Shown here one piece after another: positions 7,453-15,892 of a DNA stretch of 64,000 nt. The stretch spans positions 301,322 to 365,321 of the forward strand of contig NZ_BMHY01000005.1 of NCBI RefSeq assembly GCF_014641555.1, in the 5' to 3' direction. The stretch is from Paenibacillus radicis (ex Gao et al. 2016). Its GTDB lineage: Bacteria; Bacillota; Bacilli; Paenibacillales; Paenibacillaceae. Numbering within the stretch: position 1 is the first letter of the stretch; each line of letters starts with the position of its first letter. Under the pieces are notes generated by a model that saw only the letters and a list, made by a program, of their open reading frames with translations, had not been told where the DNA came from and did not search any database. The position numbers and the translations under genes were made by a program.

Positions 7453-8259
7453 ATGAACAAAGTAATCGATTATTATTCTTTTTTCGATGAGTGGGGAAGA
7501 CTGGACCGCGAACCGCTGGAGTTTATTGTGAACATGCATTATATGATGAAATATATGCCGCCTGCCGGAAAAGTGCTCGATAACGGTGCCGGACCTGGTA
7601 AGTATGCGATGGAACTGGCGAAGCGGGGACATCAGGTCACGTTGACCGATCTGACACCGAAAATGGTGGACACCGCACGGGAAAAAGCGAAGGAGTTTGG
7701 CTTACTCCCGCTATTCGACGGATTTCTTGTACGCAATGCCGTATCCCTGGATGAATTGCCGGATGAAGGCTATGATGCAGCCCTCATGCTGGGTCCGCTG
7801 TATCATTTGCAACTGGAGCAAGATCGGGTGGCCGCGGTGAAAGAGCTGCACCGTGTAACCAAAAGCGGCGGCATCGTATTTGTCGCCGTTCAAACCCGGA
7901 TGCGTATGGCGATCAATTCGCTGCAGTCGCCCCGCAACTGGAAGCCTAATGACAGTATGGCGTCCATCCGGCATTTTTACGATAACGGATTATTCGATCA
8001 TGCTGATCAAGGCCGATTTACCGGGGCGTTCTACTTCGGAGCCGAGGAGATCCAGCCGTTCATGGAAAGCCAGGGCTTCGAGACGATCGATGTGATTAGC
8101 TCCTCCAGCATCGGCAACCTGCTGAACGAGGAGCAAAAGCAGTATTGGCTGGACAGCGGTGAATATGATAAATATATCGAATTTCTAATTTCAGTAGCCA
8201 ATGATCCATCCATCCGGGGTGTATCCTCGCATCTGCTGTACATCGGGAAAAGAGCCTAA
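7453..8259 (+). CDS. Class I SAM-dependent methyltransferase
   Basis: A 268-residue methyltransferase: motif I VLDNGAGPGKYAMELA, the acidic strand end TLTDLTP, and ALMLGPLYHLQ for motif IV/V are clear. The frame is open further upstream, but the ATG at 7453 starts the conserved part (MNKVIDYYSFFDEWGRLDRE) and has a weak GGGGGT ahead; the upstream part contains a hairpin and is non-coding. The substrate is unknown; the length and LGPLYHL motif resemble small-molecule methyltransferases in bacilli. The TetR gene follows after 93 nt with its own promoter. Confidence 0.8.
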   Translation: MNKVIDYYSFFDEWGRLDREPLEFIVNMHYMMKYMPPAGKVLDNGAGPGKYAMELAKRGHQVTLTDLTPKMVDTAREKAKEFGLLPLFDGFLVRNAVSLDELPDEGYDAALMLGPLYHLQLEQDRVAAVKELHRVTKSGGIVFVAVQTRMRMAINSLQSPRNWKPNDSMASIRHFYDNGLFDHADQGRFTGAFYFGAEEIQPFMESQGFETIDVISSSSIGNLLNEEQKQYWLDSGEYDKYIEFLISVANDPSIRGVSSHLLYIGKRA

Positions 8260-8277
8260 CCAAGTCTCTTTATCAAA

Positions 8278-8299
8278 TGACAAAAAATGAATATTGTTT
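8278..8299 (+). promoter_or_regulatory. Candidate TetR operator at the tetR promoter
   Basis: TGACAA-N10-TTGTTT, 54 nt before the TetR start and overlapping its probable -35. The same arms and spacing recur at 9042-9063 before the SDR gene. Confidence 0.5.
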
Positions 8300-8352
8300 T
8301 TATTTCGCATCGGTTATGCTATGCTTTTGGCAAGCAGAAAGGAAGATAAGCG

Positions 8353-8952
8353 ATGGCGAATGATCAAGTTTTAACGAAGGAAGCGATCTTGGACGCCGCG
8401 GAGCAAGTGCTTCGCCGGTATGGACCGGACAAAACGTCGGTCGTTGACATTGCGAAGGCGCTGCAGGTTAGTCACGGCACGCTTTACCGTCACTTTCCTA
8501 GCAAAACCGCGCTTCGTGAAGCCGTTACGGAAAGATGGCTTCAACAAAGCGTAGCGGAACCATTGAGTGCTATTATCGAGAAGCAGCATAGCGATGCGGA
8601 TGAAGCCTTGCATATGTGGCTAAAAACTCTTATCGAGATCAAACGAAGCGCTTCGCTCAACGATCCCGAAATGTTCGCGATGTATGCGGCTGTAACGCTC
8701 GATGCTACGGCGATTATTGCTGAGCATATCGATAGTCTCACCGGACAAATCGAAGTGCTGCTGGAGCGAGGCAAGGTGTCTGGAGCTTTCCGATACGACC
8801 AGCCGGCGGATCGGCTGGCCCGTGCTGTATTTTCTGCAACGGCAAAGTTCCATCATCCGGCACATGCAGCGGAATGGACGGGGGAATCTGCAGATGAGGA
8901 GTTCGGCAGTCTATGGAAGCTGCTCCTCTCCGGCCTTGCCTCATCTAAATAG
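8353..8952 (+). CDS. TetR/AcrR family transcriptional regulator
   Basis: A 199-residue TetR repressor: the N-terminal helix-turn-helix is ILDAAEQVLRRYG...TSVVDIAKALQVSHGTLYRHFPSKTALREAV, and the remainder is the helical ligand-binding and dimer domain. RBS GGAAG, ATG at 8353. It is followed by a strong terminator. The gene downstream on the same strand is an SDR with a strong promoter preceded by an inverted repeat that also occurs upstream of this gene, so autoregulation plus control of the SDR is likely (inference). Confidence 0.85.
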   Translation: MANDQVLTKEAILDAAEQVLRRYGPDKTSVVDIAKALQVSHGTLYRHFPSKTALREAVTERWLQQSVAEPLSAIIEKQHSDADEALHMWLKTLIEIKRSASLNDPEMFAMYAAVTLDATAIIAEHIDSLTGQIEVLLERGKVSGAFRYDQPADRLARAVFSATAKFHHPAHAAEWTGESADEEFGSLWKLLLSGLASSK

Positions 8953-8959
8953 ATCTGTC

Positions 8960-9000
8960 AAAAAAGCTTCTCCCGTTTATTGAAGGGGAGAAGCTTTTTT
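8960..9000 (+). terminator. Terminator of the tetR gene
   Basis: AAAAAGCTTCTCCC pairs with GGGGAGAAGCTTTTT; six T follow the stem. Confidence 0.9.
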
Positions 9001-9041
9001 GTCTTCGGTTATCGCGTTCCAACCCGTATTAAATTAAATAA

Positions 9042-9063
9042 TGACAAAGTTATAATTTTGTTA
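9042..9063 (+). promoter_or_regulatory. Candidate TetR operator at the SDR promoter
   Basis: TGACAA-N10-TTGTTA ends 1 nt before the -35 box of the SDR gene and matches the site at 8278-8299 in arms and spacing. Confidence 0.5.
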
Positions 9064-9064
9064 G

Positions 9065-9094
9065 TTGACATTTGTTATTCGCGGGGCCTATAAT
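9065..9094 (+). promoter_or_regulatory. Strong sigma-A promoter of the SDR gene
   Basis: TTGACA (9065-9070), 18-nt spacer, TATAAT (9089-9094): both boxes match consensus. Confidence 0.75.
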
Positions 9095-9184
9095 CAAGTC
9101 AACCCGATTGGGGGACAATACCAAGCAGATTATTCAAATGAGCAGATCATGCACTGAAAATAGAAGGAAAAGGCGGGATTATTC

Positions 9185-9925
9185 ATGGCAAATTTAACGG
9201 GTAAAGTCGCATTAGTTACAGGAGCGTCCAGAGGCATCGGGCAAAAAATTGCGGAGGAGCTTGCCCGTAACGGAGCAAAGGTTGTCGTCAATTACGCCAG
9301 CAGCCCGGATAAAGCGGAGCAAGTCGTTGCCGGCATTAAGCAGCAAGGCGGAGAAGCGGCGGCCATTCAGGCGGATGTCAGCAAAATTGCCGACGTAGAG
9401 CGTTTGTTCCAAGAAACGCTGCAAACTTACGGACAAATCGATATTCTCGTTAATAATGCCGGAATCATGATTACTAAACCGCTCGGGCAGCTGACCGAAG
9501 AGGATTTTGACCGTCAGTTCGCAATTAATGTCAAAGGTACTTTCTTCGCGATTCAGCAAGCTGCCCTGCATATGGCTCAGAACGGAAGAATCATTAATTT
9601 CTCTACATCCGTAGCAGGCGCCATGTTCCCGACTTACAGCGTCTACGCGGCAACGAAAGGCGCGGTTGAGCAGTTGACACGGCAGTTGGCTAAAGAGCTT
9701 GGTCCTAAAGGCATTACGATTAACGCCATCGCTCCAGGGCCGGTTAACACCGAGCTATTTACGGTAGGAAAGACCGAAGAGCAGATCAAAGGAATGTCCG
9801 GAATGAACGCATTTGGCCGGATCGGCGAGCCGGAGGACATTTCCGCCGTCGTAGCTTTCCTCGCGAGCGACGCTTCGCAATGGGTCACAGGGCAAACGCT
9901 CCGTGCGAATGGAGGCTTTATTTAA
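9185..9925 (+). CDS. SDR-family oxidoreductase (FabG-like)
   Basis: A 246-residue classical short-chain dehydrogenase: TGASRGIGQKIA (cofactor loop), NNAGIM, the catalytic Ser in INFSTSVAGAM, YAATK as Y-x3-K, and PGPVNTELF. NADP preference is plausible from the Asn/Tyr/Ser after beta-strand 2 (VNYASSPDK). It resembles 3-oxoacyl-ACP reductase but stands alone next to TetR, so it is more likely a carbonyl-detoxifying reductase induced by a ligand of that TetR (inference). RBS AAGGCGGG; strong promoter with operator-like repeat upstream. Confidence 0.85.
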   Translation: MANLTGKVALVTGASRGIGQKIAEELARNGAKVVVNYASSPDKAEQVVAGIKQQGGEAAAIQADVSKIADVERLFQETLQTYGQIDILVNNAGIMITKPLGQLTEEDFDRQFAINVKGTFFAIQQAALHMAQNGRIINFSTSVAGAMFPTYSVYAATKGAVEQLTRQLAKELGPKGITINAIAPGPVNTELFTVGKTEEQIKGMSGMNAFGRIGEPEDISAVVAFLASDASQWVTGQTLRANGGFI

Positions 9926-10006
9926 CGGATGTGAATACCGCTTTTGGTTCCGGGACAATTCATGTAAGATGGAGAAGCAGCTAGGAACTGTAGAAGGAGC
10001 GGATAG

Positions 10007-10477
10007 ATGATGAATGATGAATTGAAACGATTGCTGGCTCAGGAAGAAGAGCTGCAGTTTACGGCTTTTACTCACGAAGATGCGCTTCAACTGGGTCTTA
10101 TCATCTGTCAGATCGCCAAAGAAGAGATCGGCAAAGGCGTCGCCATTCATATTGAAAATGATGAGCACCCGTTGTTCACGCATTATATGGAGGGTACCTC
10201 CAAGGAAAATGTGTACTGGGTGAACACGAAGAAAAACGTCGTGAATCACTTTGGGCACAGCTCGTTGTATGTCGGTGAATTGTTCAAGTCGCAGGGGACG
10301 ACGTTTAAAGACGGCGCGAACCTGCCATTGTCCGAGTATCAAGGCGAGGGCGGCTCGTTTCCGCTGTTCGTGCGCGGCCAAGGCAAGGTCGGCACTGTCA
10401 CCGTCTCCGGCTTAGCCGGTGAGGAAGACCACCAGCTTGCTGTAGACGGTATCCGGAAGCTGCTGGCTCAAGCCTAG
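10007..10477 (+). CDS. UPF0303 / heme-degrading-domain (HbpS-like) protein
   Basis: The 156-residue protein fits the UPF0303 branch of the GlcG/HbpS superfamily: LAQEEELQFTAFTHEDALQLG start, KGVAIHIEN, and the C-terminal SGLAGEEDHQLAVDGIRKL where the Asp-His pair is conserved. HbpS relatives bind or degrade heme or act as extracellular sensors, but UPF0303 members are uncharacterised, so a heme function is only a hypothesis. RBS GAAGGAG; ATG at 10007 or 10010. It follows the SDR gene by 81 nt and may be cotranscribed. Confidence 0.8.
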   Translation: MMNDELKRLLAQEEELQFTAFTHEDALQLGLIICQIAKEEIGKGVAIHIENDEHPLFTHYMEGTSKENVYWVNTKKNVVNHFGHSSLYVGELFKSQGTTFKDGANLPLSEYQGEGGSFPLFVRGQGKVGTVTVSGLAGEEDHQLAVDGIRKLLAQA

Positions 10478-10483
10478 CATTTA

Positions 10484-10556
10484 TAAAAGAAGGCTGCTCC
10501 CAAGAGCAATGTCATTAAGTTAACTTAATGACATTGTCCCAAGGGGCGGCTTTTCT
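10484..10556 (+). terminator. Terminator with a perfect 30-bp palindromic core
   Basis: The core at 10507-10536 is a perfect palindrome (arms CAATGTCATTAAGTT); the flanks GGCTGCTCC and GGGGCGGC extend the stem with wobble pairs, followed by TTTTCTTT. Confidence 0.8.
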
Positions 10557-10601
10557 TTATTTATCGGCGGCGGATGTAACGGTTTCCGTATAAATTGCCA
10601 C

Positions 10602-10631
10602 TTGATACTTTTTGAGAGACTAGTGTAGTAT
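10602..10631 (+). promoter_or_regulatory. xpt-pbuX promoter
   Basis: TTGATA, 18-nt spacer, TAGTAT, placed about 12 nt upstream of the riboswitch 5' end. Confidence 0.5.
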
Positions 10632-10649
10632 ATATTCTGTGTTTTTATA

Positions 10650-10730
10650 GCTTGACTCATATAATTTTGGGGATATGGCCCATAAGTTTCTACCGGATAG
10701 CCAATGCAAATTATCCGACTATGAGTGCTT
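10650..10730 (+). ncRNA. Guanine riboswitch (purine class)
   Basis: All conserved parts of the purine aptamer are present: P1 ACTCAT (10655) with ATGAGT (10721), the ATATAAT and GATATGG segments, GTTTCTACCGG, and CCGACTATGAG. The C in GA-C-TATG is the specificity base for guanine rather than adenine. It stands between the promoter and xpt. The 3' strand of P1 (ATGAG, 10721-10725) could alternatively pair with CTCAT in the 5' arm of the downstream terminator, giving ligand-induced termination. Guanine or hypoxanthine binding thus lowers xanthine salvage. Confidence 0.95.
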
Positions 10731-10828
10731 CGCGATGGCTTTCTATCGCTTGTTCTTCTTGTGCACGTTCATGGCAAGAGCAGCGGGAGTCGCGGACACG
10801 ATAAGGGATGAACCGTAGGGACAGGCTT

Positions 10829-10871
10829 CTCATGAGCGGATAGCTCAAGGAGTTTGTTTCTTTTTTTTCAT
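10829..10871 (+). terminator. Riboswitch-controlled terminator before xpt
   Basis: CTCATGAGC (10829-10837), loop GGATA, GCTCAAGGAG, then TTTGTTTC and eight T. The linker of about 100 nt between aptamer and terminator is long for this class. Confidence 0.75.
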
Positions 10872-10897
10872 TCACACAGAGGGGAAGTTGACGACAA

Positions 10898-11503
10898 GTG
10901 AAAAAGCTGGAAGAACGCATACGTCAAGAGGGGGAAATATTGTCCGATACGGTGCTGAAAGTCGATTCGTTCTTGAATCATCAGGTGGACACGGCGCTTG
11001 CCCTGGAGATCGGACGGGAGTTTGCGAGCATCTTCGAAGGGAAGACGATTACGAAGGTGCTGACGATTGAAGCAAGCGGCATTCAGTTCGCTATGGCAAC
11101 TGGAATCGCCCTGAACGTTCCATTCGTTTACGCGAAGAAGAAAAAGGCGATTACGCAGGCTGAGAAGGTTTATACTGCGCCTGTTCATTCCTTCACTCGG
11201 CAGGAGACCTATCAGGTCAGCATCTCGCAAAAGTATTTGGGACCTGATGACAAGGTGCTCATCGTCGATGATTTCCTGGCAACGGGCGCTGCGCTTGTAG
11301 GCTTGGTGCAGATTGTGAAAGAGGCGGGTGCCGAGCTTGTTGGCGTAGGCTGCGTGATCGAGAAGGGCTTCCAGGAAGGCCGCGGCCTTCTGGAGCAAAT
11401 GGGCGTTGACGTTCATTCGCTCGCTCGAATCGCCAAGATGGCGCCGGGGGAAATACATTTCACAGAGCAGCAGTCTGCTGAACGATTAAAGGAGAAGGTA
11501 TAA
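10898..11503 (+). CDS. xpt: Xanthine phosphoribosyltransferase
   Basis: Converts xanthine and PRPP to XMP in the cytoplasm. The 201-residue protein has the standard Xpt N-terminus (KKLEERIRQEGEIL, VDSFLNHQVD), PYAKKKK-type hood loop VYAKKKKAITQ, and the PRPP motif VLIVDDFLATGAAL. The GTG at 10898 with AGAGGGGAAG upstream is the only suitable start. Operon with pbuX (4 nt gap), controlled by the guanine riboswitch. Confidence 0.95.
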   Translation: MKKLEERIRQEGEILSDTVLKVDSFLNHQVDTALALEIGREFASIFEGKTITKVLTIEASGIQFAMATGIALNVPFVYAKKKKAITQAEKVYTAPVHSFTRQETYQVSISQKYLGPDDKVLIVDDFLATGAALVGLVQIVKEAGAELVGVGCVIEKGFQEGRGLLEQMGVDVHSLARIAKMAPGEIHFTEQQSAERLKEKV

Positions 11504-11507
11504 TTTC

Positions 11508-12818
11508 ATGTTAAGCAAACAGAGAGTGCTTGCGTTAGGATTCCAGCATGTTCTGGCGATGTATGCGGGGGCAGTCATCGTTCCTCTTATCGTCGGCGGA
11601 GCGTTGAACTTGAATGGTACGCAAATGGCGTACCTGATTGCCGCTGATCTCTTCACATGCGGACTGGCAACGATCCTTCAAGTTATGGGCACCAAATATT
11701 TCGGCAGCAGGCTGCCTGTCGTCTTGGGTTGTACGTTTACGGCGGTAGGTCCAATCATTGCCATCGCTTCAACCTCCAACTTGGCGACTGCTTATGGAGC
11801 CATTATTTTATCCGGTTTATTCGTTGTACTGGCAGCCCCTCTCTACGGGAAGCTGCTGCGGTTCTTCCCTACTGTTGTAACCGGATCGGTCGTAACGATT
11901 ATCGGTCTATCTCTAATTCCCGTTGCCATGAATAATGTGGCGGGCGGTCAAGGAACGGAAGGTTTTGGCCTTCCGAGCAATTTGCTGCTGGCCTTGGTGA
12001 CACTGGTCGTCATCTTGCTGGTCAATCGCTTGACCAAAGGATTCATGCGCTCTATCTCCGTGCTTATCGGGCTCTTGGTGGGCACTGGGATCGGATACGC
12101 AATGGGAATCGTCAGCTTCGCGCCGGTTGCCGAGGCTTCCCGATTCAGCATTGCTGAGCCGTTCTACTTCGGAACGCCTCAGTTTAGCCTGACGGCAATT
12201 GTCATGATGATTATCGTCAACATCGTCAGCATGGTGGAATCGACGGGCGTCTATCTGGCAGTCGGTAAAGCGACGGATCAGAAGGTGGAGCAAAAACAAA
12301 TCGTCAACGGCCTTCGCTCAGAGGGCGCTGCGATTATGCTGGGCGGCATATTTAATGCATTCCCTTATACGGCATTTTCGCAAAATGTCGGCTTGATCTC
12401 GTTGACCCGCGTGAAAACTCGCGATGTTATTTTCGCTGCGGGCGGTATCATGATCGTTCTGGGCTTGTTCCCTAAGCTCGCTGCAATTACGACAGTCATC
12501 CCGAGCGCAGTGCTGGGCGGCGCGATGATCGTCATGTTCGGCTCCGTTGCAGCTTCCGGCATCTCGATCTTGTCGGGCGTTGATCTGCGCAAGGAGAAAA
12601 ACTTGCTGATCGTGGCCTGCAGCATCGCGGTTGGCCTGGGTTCGGCGGCTGTACCGCAAATTTTCGACCAATTGCCTGACTTTGCGAAAATGCTGCTGCA
12701 AAACGGCATCGTATCGGGCTCTGTTACCGCTATTGCAATGAACTTGCTTCTCTCGGGACGTAAAGATGAAGAAGAAGCTGAAGCTGAAGGTAAAGCTGAG
12801 ACTGCTGTCTCAGCCTAA
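11508..12818 (+). CDS. pbuX: Xanthine permease (NCS2 family)
   Basis: A 436-residue nucleobase/cation symporter-2 protein of the inner membrane with about 14 hydrophobic segments. Family motifs: GFQHVLAMYAGAVIVPLIVGGAL at the start, the QNVGLISLTRVKTRD stretch holding the NxGxxxxT signature, and VESTGVYLAVG. It imports xanthine for Xpt. The last 20 residues are a charged Glu/Ala/Lys tail. It shares the xpt transcript and ends at a strong terminator. Confidence 0.95.
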   Translation: MLSKQRVLALGFQHVLAMYAGAVIVPLIVGGALNLNGTQMAYLIAADLFTCGLATILQVMGTKYFGSRLPVVLGCTFTAVGPIIAIASTSNLATAYGAIILSGLFVVLAAPLYGKLLRFFPTVVTGSVVTIIGLSLIPVAMNNVAGGQGTEGFGLPSNLLLALVTLVVILLVNRLTKGFMRSISVLIGLLVGTGIGYAMGIVSFAPVAEASRFSIAEPFYFGTPQFSLTAIVMMIIVNIVSMVESTGVYLAVGKATDQKVEQKQIVNGLRSEGAAIMLGGIFNAFPYTAFSQNVGLISLTRVKTRDVIFAAGGIMIVLGLFPKLAAITTVIPSAVLGGAMIVMFGSVAASGISILSGVDLRKEKNLLIVACSIAVGLGSAAVPQIFDQLPDFAKMLLQNGIVSGSVTAIAMNLLLSGRKDEEEAEAEGKAETAVSA

Positions 12819-12830
12819 AGAATAGCGCTT

Positions 12831-12872
12831 AAAGAGTGTTCCAAACGCAAAGTTTGGAACGCTCTTTTTTTA
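12831..12872 (+). terminator. Terminator of xpt-pbuX
   Basis: AAAGAGTGTTCCAAAC pairs with GTTTGGAACGCTCTTT, loop GCAAA, T7 tail. Confidence 0.9.
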
Positions 12873-12984
12873 TGCTCGGATACAGGAGAAGATTCGGTAT
12901 TTTTTATGGAGAATTCCAAAAAATTCTATGTTATTATACAGATATTATCTACCCGCAAGTAGCGATTAGCGAGGAGGGGCGATC

Positions 12985-14637
12985 TTGAAATATGATGCAA
13001 TTGTGGTGGGTGCAGGGCTTTCGGGTCTCGTAGCGGCGGCGGAAATCGCAGACTCGGGGAAACGAGTAGCGCTGCTGGATCAGGAGCCGGAGGCATCGCT
13101 CGGAGGGCAGGCGTGGTGGTCGTTTGGCGGCTTGTTTCTCGTCGATTCTCCGGAGCAGCGGAGGCTCGGGATTAAAGATTCCAAAGAGCTGGCTTGGCAG
13201 GACTGGATGGGGTCGGCCGGATTCGATCGTGCCGATGAGGATCATTGGGGCCGTCAATGGGCGGAGGCTTACCTCGACTTCGCTGCCGGAGAAAAGCGAT
13301 CCTGGCTTCACGGAATGGGCGTACGCTTCTTCCCGGTTGTCGGCTGGGCGGAGCGCGGCGGTTATTTGGCCGAGGGTCATGGCAACTCGGTGCCGCGGTT
13401 CCACATCGTCTGGGGAACGGGACCGGCCATCGTAGCGCCGTTTGAGCGGCGGGTAAGGGAGCATCAGGCGAAGGGTCTAATAGAGCTGCATATGCGGCAT
13501 CGGGTGGAACGGCTTGTTTTGAGCAATGGTGCCGTAACTGGTGTAAGCGGTTCCATTTTAGTTCCGAGTGATGCCGAGCGGGGACAAGAGAGCTCCCGGG
13601 AGATCGCCGGTGAGTTTGCGTATGAGGCGCCTGCGGTCATCGTGACCAGCGGGGGAATCGGCGGCAATCATGAGCTCGTCCGGCAGAACTGGCCGGAGAG
13701 GCTGGGCGATCCGCCTCGTCATATGCTCTCTGGCGTACCTGCGTATGTTGACGGCAGGATGCTTGCTGTTGCGGAGGAAGCGGGCGGACGAATCGTGAAC
13801 CGCGACCGGATGTGGCATTATACCGAAGGCTTGAAAAACTGGAATCCGGTGTGGGCGAATCATGGCATTCGCATTCTTCCCGGGCCTTCCTCTATCTGGC
13901 TGGATGCGCAGGGCAATCGTCTTCCGGCTCCAAACTTTCCAGGCTTCGATACACTGGGCACATTGGAGGCGCTGAGAAAGACTGGCTATGACTATTCTTG
14001 GTTTATTTTGACGCAGAAGATGATCGAGAAGGAATTTGCGCTTTCCGGCTCCGAGCAAAATCCGGATTTAACGGGCAAAAGCATTCGAAAAGTGCTGTCG
14101 CGTGTTCTGCCGGGCGCGCCTGCTCCCGTGCAAGCTTTTATGGATAAGGGTGAGGACTTTGTCGTTGCGAATACGCTGGAGGAGCTCGTCACGGGCATGA
14201 ACAAGCTGACAGCCAGCAGTCTGGTGGACTTGCAAACGATTCGGCGGCAGCTGCAAGCACGGGACCGGGAGATGGACAACGCGTTTACGAAGGATTTGCA
14301 GATTACGGCTTTGCGCGGAGCCCGTCATTATATTGGAGATAAGTTCATACGGGTTGCTAAGCCGCATAAAATGCTGGAACCGGGCAATGGCCCGCTCATT
14401 GCTGTCCGTCTGCATATTGTCAGCCGTAAAACACTGGGCGGGCTTCAGACCGATCTTTCGGGAAGGGTGCTTGGTCTGACGGGAGAGCCAATTGCCGGTC
14501 TTTATGCGGCGGGCGAAGCTTCCGGATTTGGCGGCGGAGGCGTTCATGGATACCGGGCGCTGGAAGGGACGTTTCTGGGAGGCTGCCTGTTCTCGGGGAG
14601 AACGGCGGGAAGAGCGGTTGCTGCAGCGCTGAAATAG
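12985..14637 (+). CDS. FAD-binding dehydrogenase (KsdD/fumarate reductase-like flavoprotein)
   Basis: A 550-residue flavoprotein with N-terminal dinucleotide fold GAGLSGLVAAAEIADSGKRVALLD, SLGGQAWWSFGGLF, and C-terminal FAD contacts GLYAAGEASGFGGGGVHGYRALEG. This corresponds to the group annotated as predicted FAD-binding dehydrogenase related to 3-ketosteroid dehydrogenases and flavocytochrome c; real substrates are unknown. The TTG at 12985 follows GAGGAGGGG by 6 nt. First gene of a three-gene operon with a PLP enzyme and an aldonolactone-oxidase-like flavoprotein. Confidence 0.85.
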   Translation: MKYDAIVVGAGLSGLVAAAEIADSGKRVALLDQEPEASLGGQAWWSFGGLFLVDSPEQRRLGIKDSKELAWQDWMGSAGFDRADEDHWGRQWAEAYLDFAAGEKRSWLHGMGVRFFPVVGWAERGGYLAEGHGNSVPRFHIVWGTGPAIVAPFERRVREHQAKGLIELHMRHRVERLVLSNGAVTGVSGSILVPSDAERGQESSREIAGEFAYEAPAVIVTSGGIGGNHELVRQNWPERLGDPPRHMLSGVPAYVDGRMLAVAEEAGGRIVNRDRMWHYTEGLKNWNPVWANHGIRILPGPSSIWLDAQGNRLPAPNFPGFDTLGTLEALRKTGYDYSWFILTQKMIEKEFALSGSEQNPDLTGKSIRKVLSRVLPGAPAPVQAFMDKGEDFVVANTLEELVTGMNKLTASSLVDLQTIRRQLQARDREMDNAFTKDLQITALRGARHYIGDKFIRVAKPHKMLEPGNGPLIAVRLHIVSRKTLGGLQTDLSGRVLGLTGEPIAGLYAAGEASGFGGGGVHGYRALEGTFLGGCLFSGRTAGRAVAAALK

Positions 14638-14704
14638 CAGGGAAAGATGGCGATGACGGGGACACCGGATCCTCGTTTAGCGGAACTGGAGAGGAGCCCA
14701 AGCG

Positions 14705-15892
14705 ATGGATCGTTACGCGTATTACAAAGAGACATTCGGACAGCTGCCGATGCCCTTTGCTTTTGTTGATTTGGATCGTTTGGACCATAATGCAAGGGGA
14801 ATTGCCCAAGCGGCAGGTGGCAAAAAAATTCGAATCGCAAGCAAATCGCTGCGCTGCGTAGACGTGATGCGCCGATTGCTGGATGCCGACCCTGTCTTTC
14901 AGGGTATCATGTGCTTCACAGCTGCCGAGGCGGCTTTCCTAGCCGGTCATGGCTTTGATGATCTGCTGCTGGGCTATCCGCAATGGCATCGTCAGCATAT
15001 TGCCGAGCTGGCGGAATGGATTGACGAAGGACGTACTGTTGCCTTTATGGTTGATTCTGTGGAGCATTGCGAGCAGTTGGAGCGGCTCGCGAAGGAGAGG
15101 GGCACGGTATTCGCGGTCTGTATCGATATCGATATGTCGGTGCAGTATCCGGGCTTGCGGTTTGGCGTATGGCGTTCACCGATTCAGGTTTGGGAGCAGT
15201 TAAAGCCTGTTGTGGACCGTATTGTTCAATCGGACTGGCTAAAGCTCGACGGATTGATGGGCTATGAGGCGCAAGTGGCTGGCGTCGGCGATCGAATGCC
15301 GGCAAGCGCCATCAAGAACAAGCTGGTGCGGGCATTGAAGAAGCGGTCCATTGCGGAAGCGGCCCGGCGGAGAGGGGATGCGGCGGAACGGATTGCAGCA
15401 ATGAACGTCCCTCTTCGTTTCATTAATGCTGGAGGTACAGGCAGCTTGGACAGCTCCCGTAATGAGCCATGGGTAACCGAAATGACGGCGGGCTCCGGCT
15501 TTTATTCTCCTGCTCTATTCGACTATTATTCCAATTTTCAATATGAGCCGGCTGCCGGATTTGCGGTAGAAATCGTGCGGAAGCCGCGGCAAAATATCGT
15601 AACCTGCATGGGGGGCGGCTATACGTCGTCGGGATCGGCAGGTCCGGAGAAGCTGCCGAAGCCTTATTTGCCGGAGGGCTTGAAGCTGTTTGGCAGGGAA
15701 GGTGCAGGCGAGGTGCAGACGCCGCTCCTATGCGGGGACGGTGTTGAGTTCGCTATCGGCGATCCGGTTTTTTTTCGTCATGCAAAGGCGGGCGAGCTGA
15801 GCGAGCGCTTCCTTACGCTGCATGCAGTGTCTCAAGGGAAAATCGTTGGTGAATATGCGACCTATAGGGGGATGGGGGAATGCTTCCTATGA
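14705..15892 (+). CDS. PLP-dependent amino acid deaminase/aldolase-like protein
   Basis: A 395-residue fold-type III PLP protein (alanine racemase N-terminal barrel plus D-threonine-aldolase-like C-terminal domain). PFAFVDLDRLDHNA and IRIASKSLR (PLP Lys at about residue 47) are typical, as is the LKLDGLMGYEAQVAG barrel strand. The C-terminus has GDGVEFAIGDPVFFRHAKAGE, where D-threonine aldolases and D-serine dehydratases bind metal. Probable reaction: cleavage or deamination of a beta-hydroxy amino acid; substrate unknown. RBS GGAGAGGAG. Its last 13 nt overlap the next gene, indicating coupled translation. Confidence 0.85.
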   Translation: MDRYAYYKETFGQLPMPFAFVDLDRLDHNARGIAQAAGGKKIRIASKSLRCVDVMRRLLDADPVFQGIMCFTAAEAAFLAGHGFDDLLLGYPQWHRQHIAELAEWIDEGRTVAFMVDSVEHCEQLERLAKERGTVFAVCIDIDMSVQYPGLRFGVWRSPIQVWEQLKPVVDRIVQSDWLKLDGLMGYEAQVAGVGDRMPASAIKNKLVRALKKRSIAEAARRRGDAAERIAAMNVPLRFINAGGTGSLDSSRNEPWVTEMTAGSGFYSPALFDYYSNFQYEPAAGFAVEIVRKPRQNIVTCMGGGYTSSGSAGPEKLPKPYLPEGLKLFGREGAGEVQTPLLCGDGVEFAIGDPVFFRHAKAGELSERFLTLHAVSQGKIVGEYATYRGMGECFL

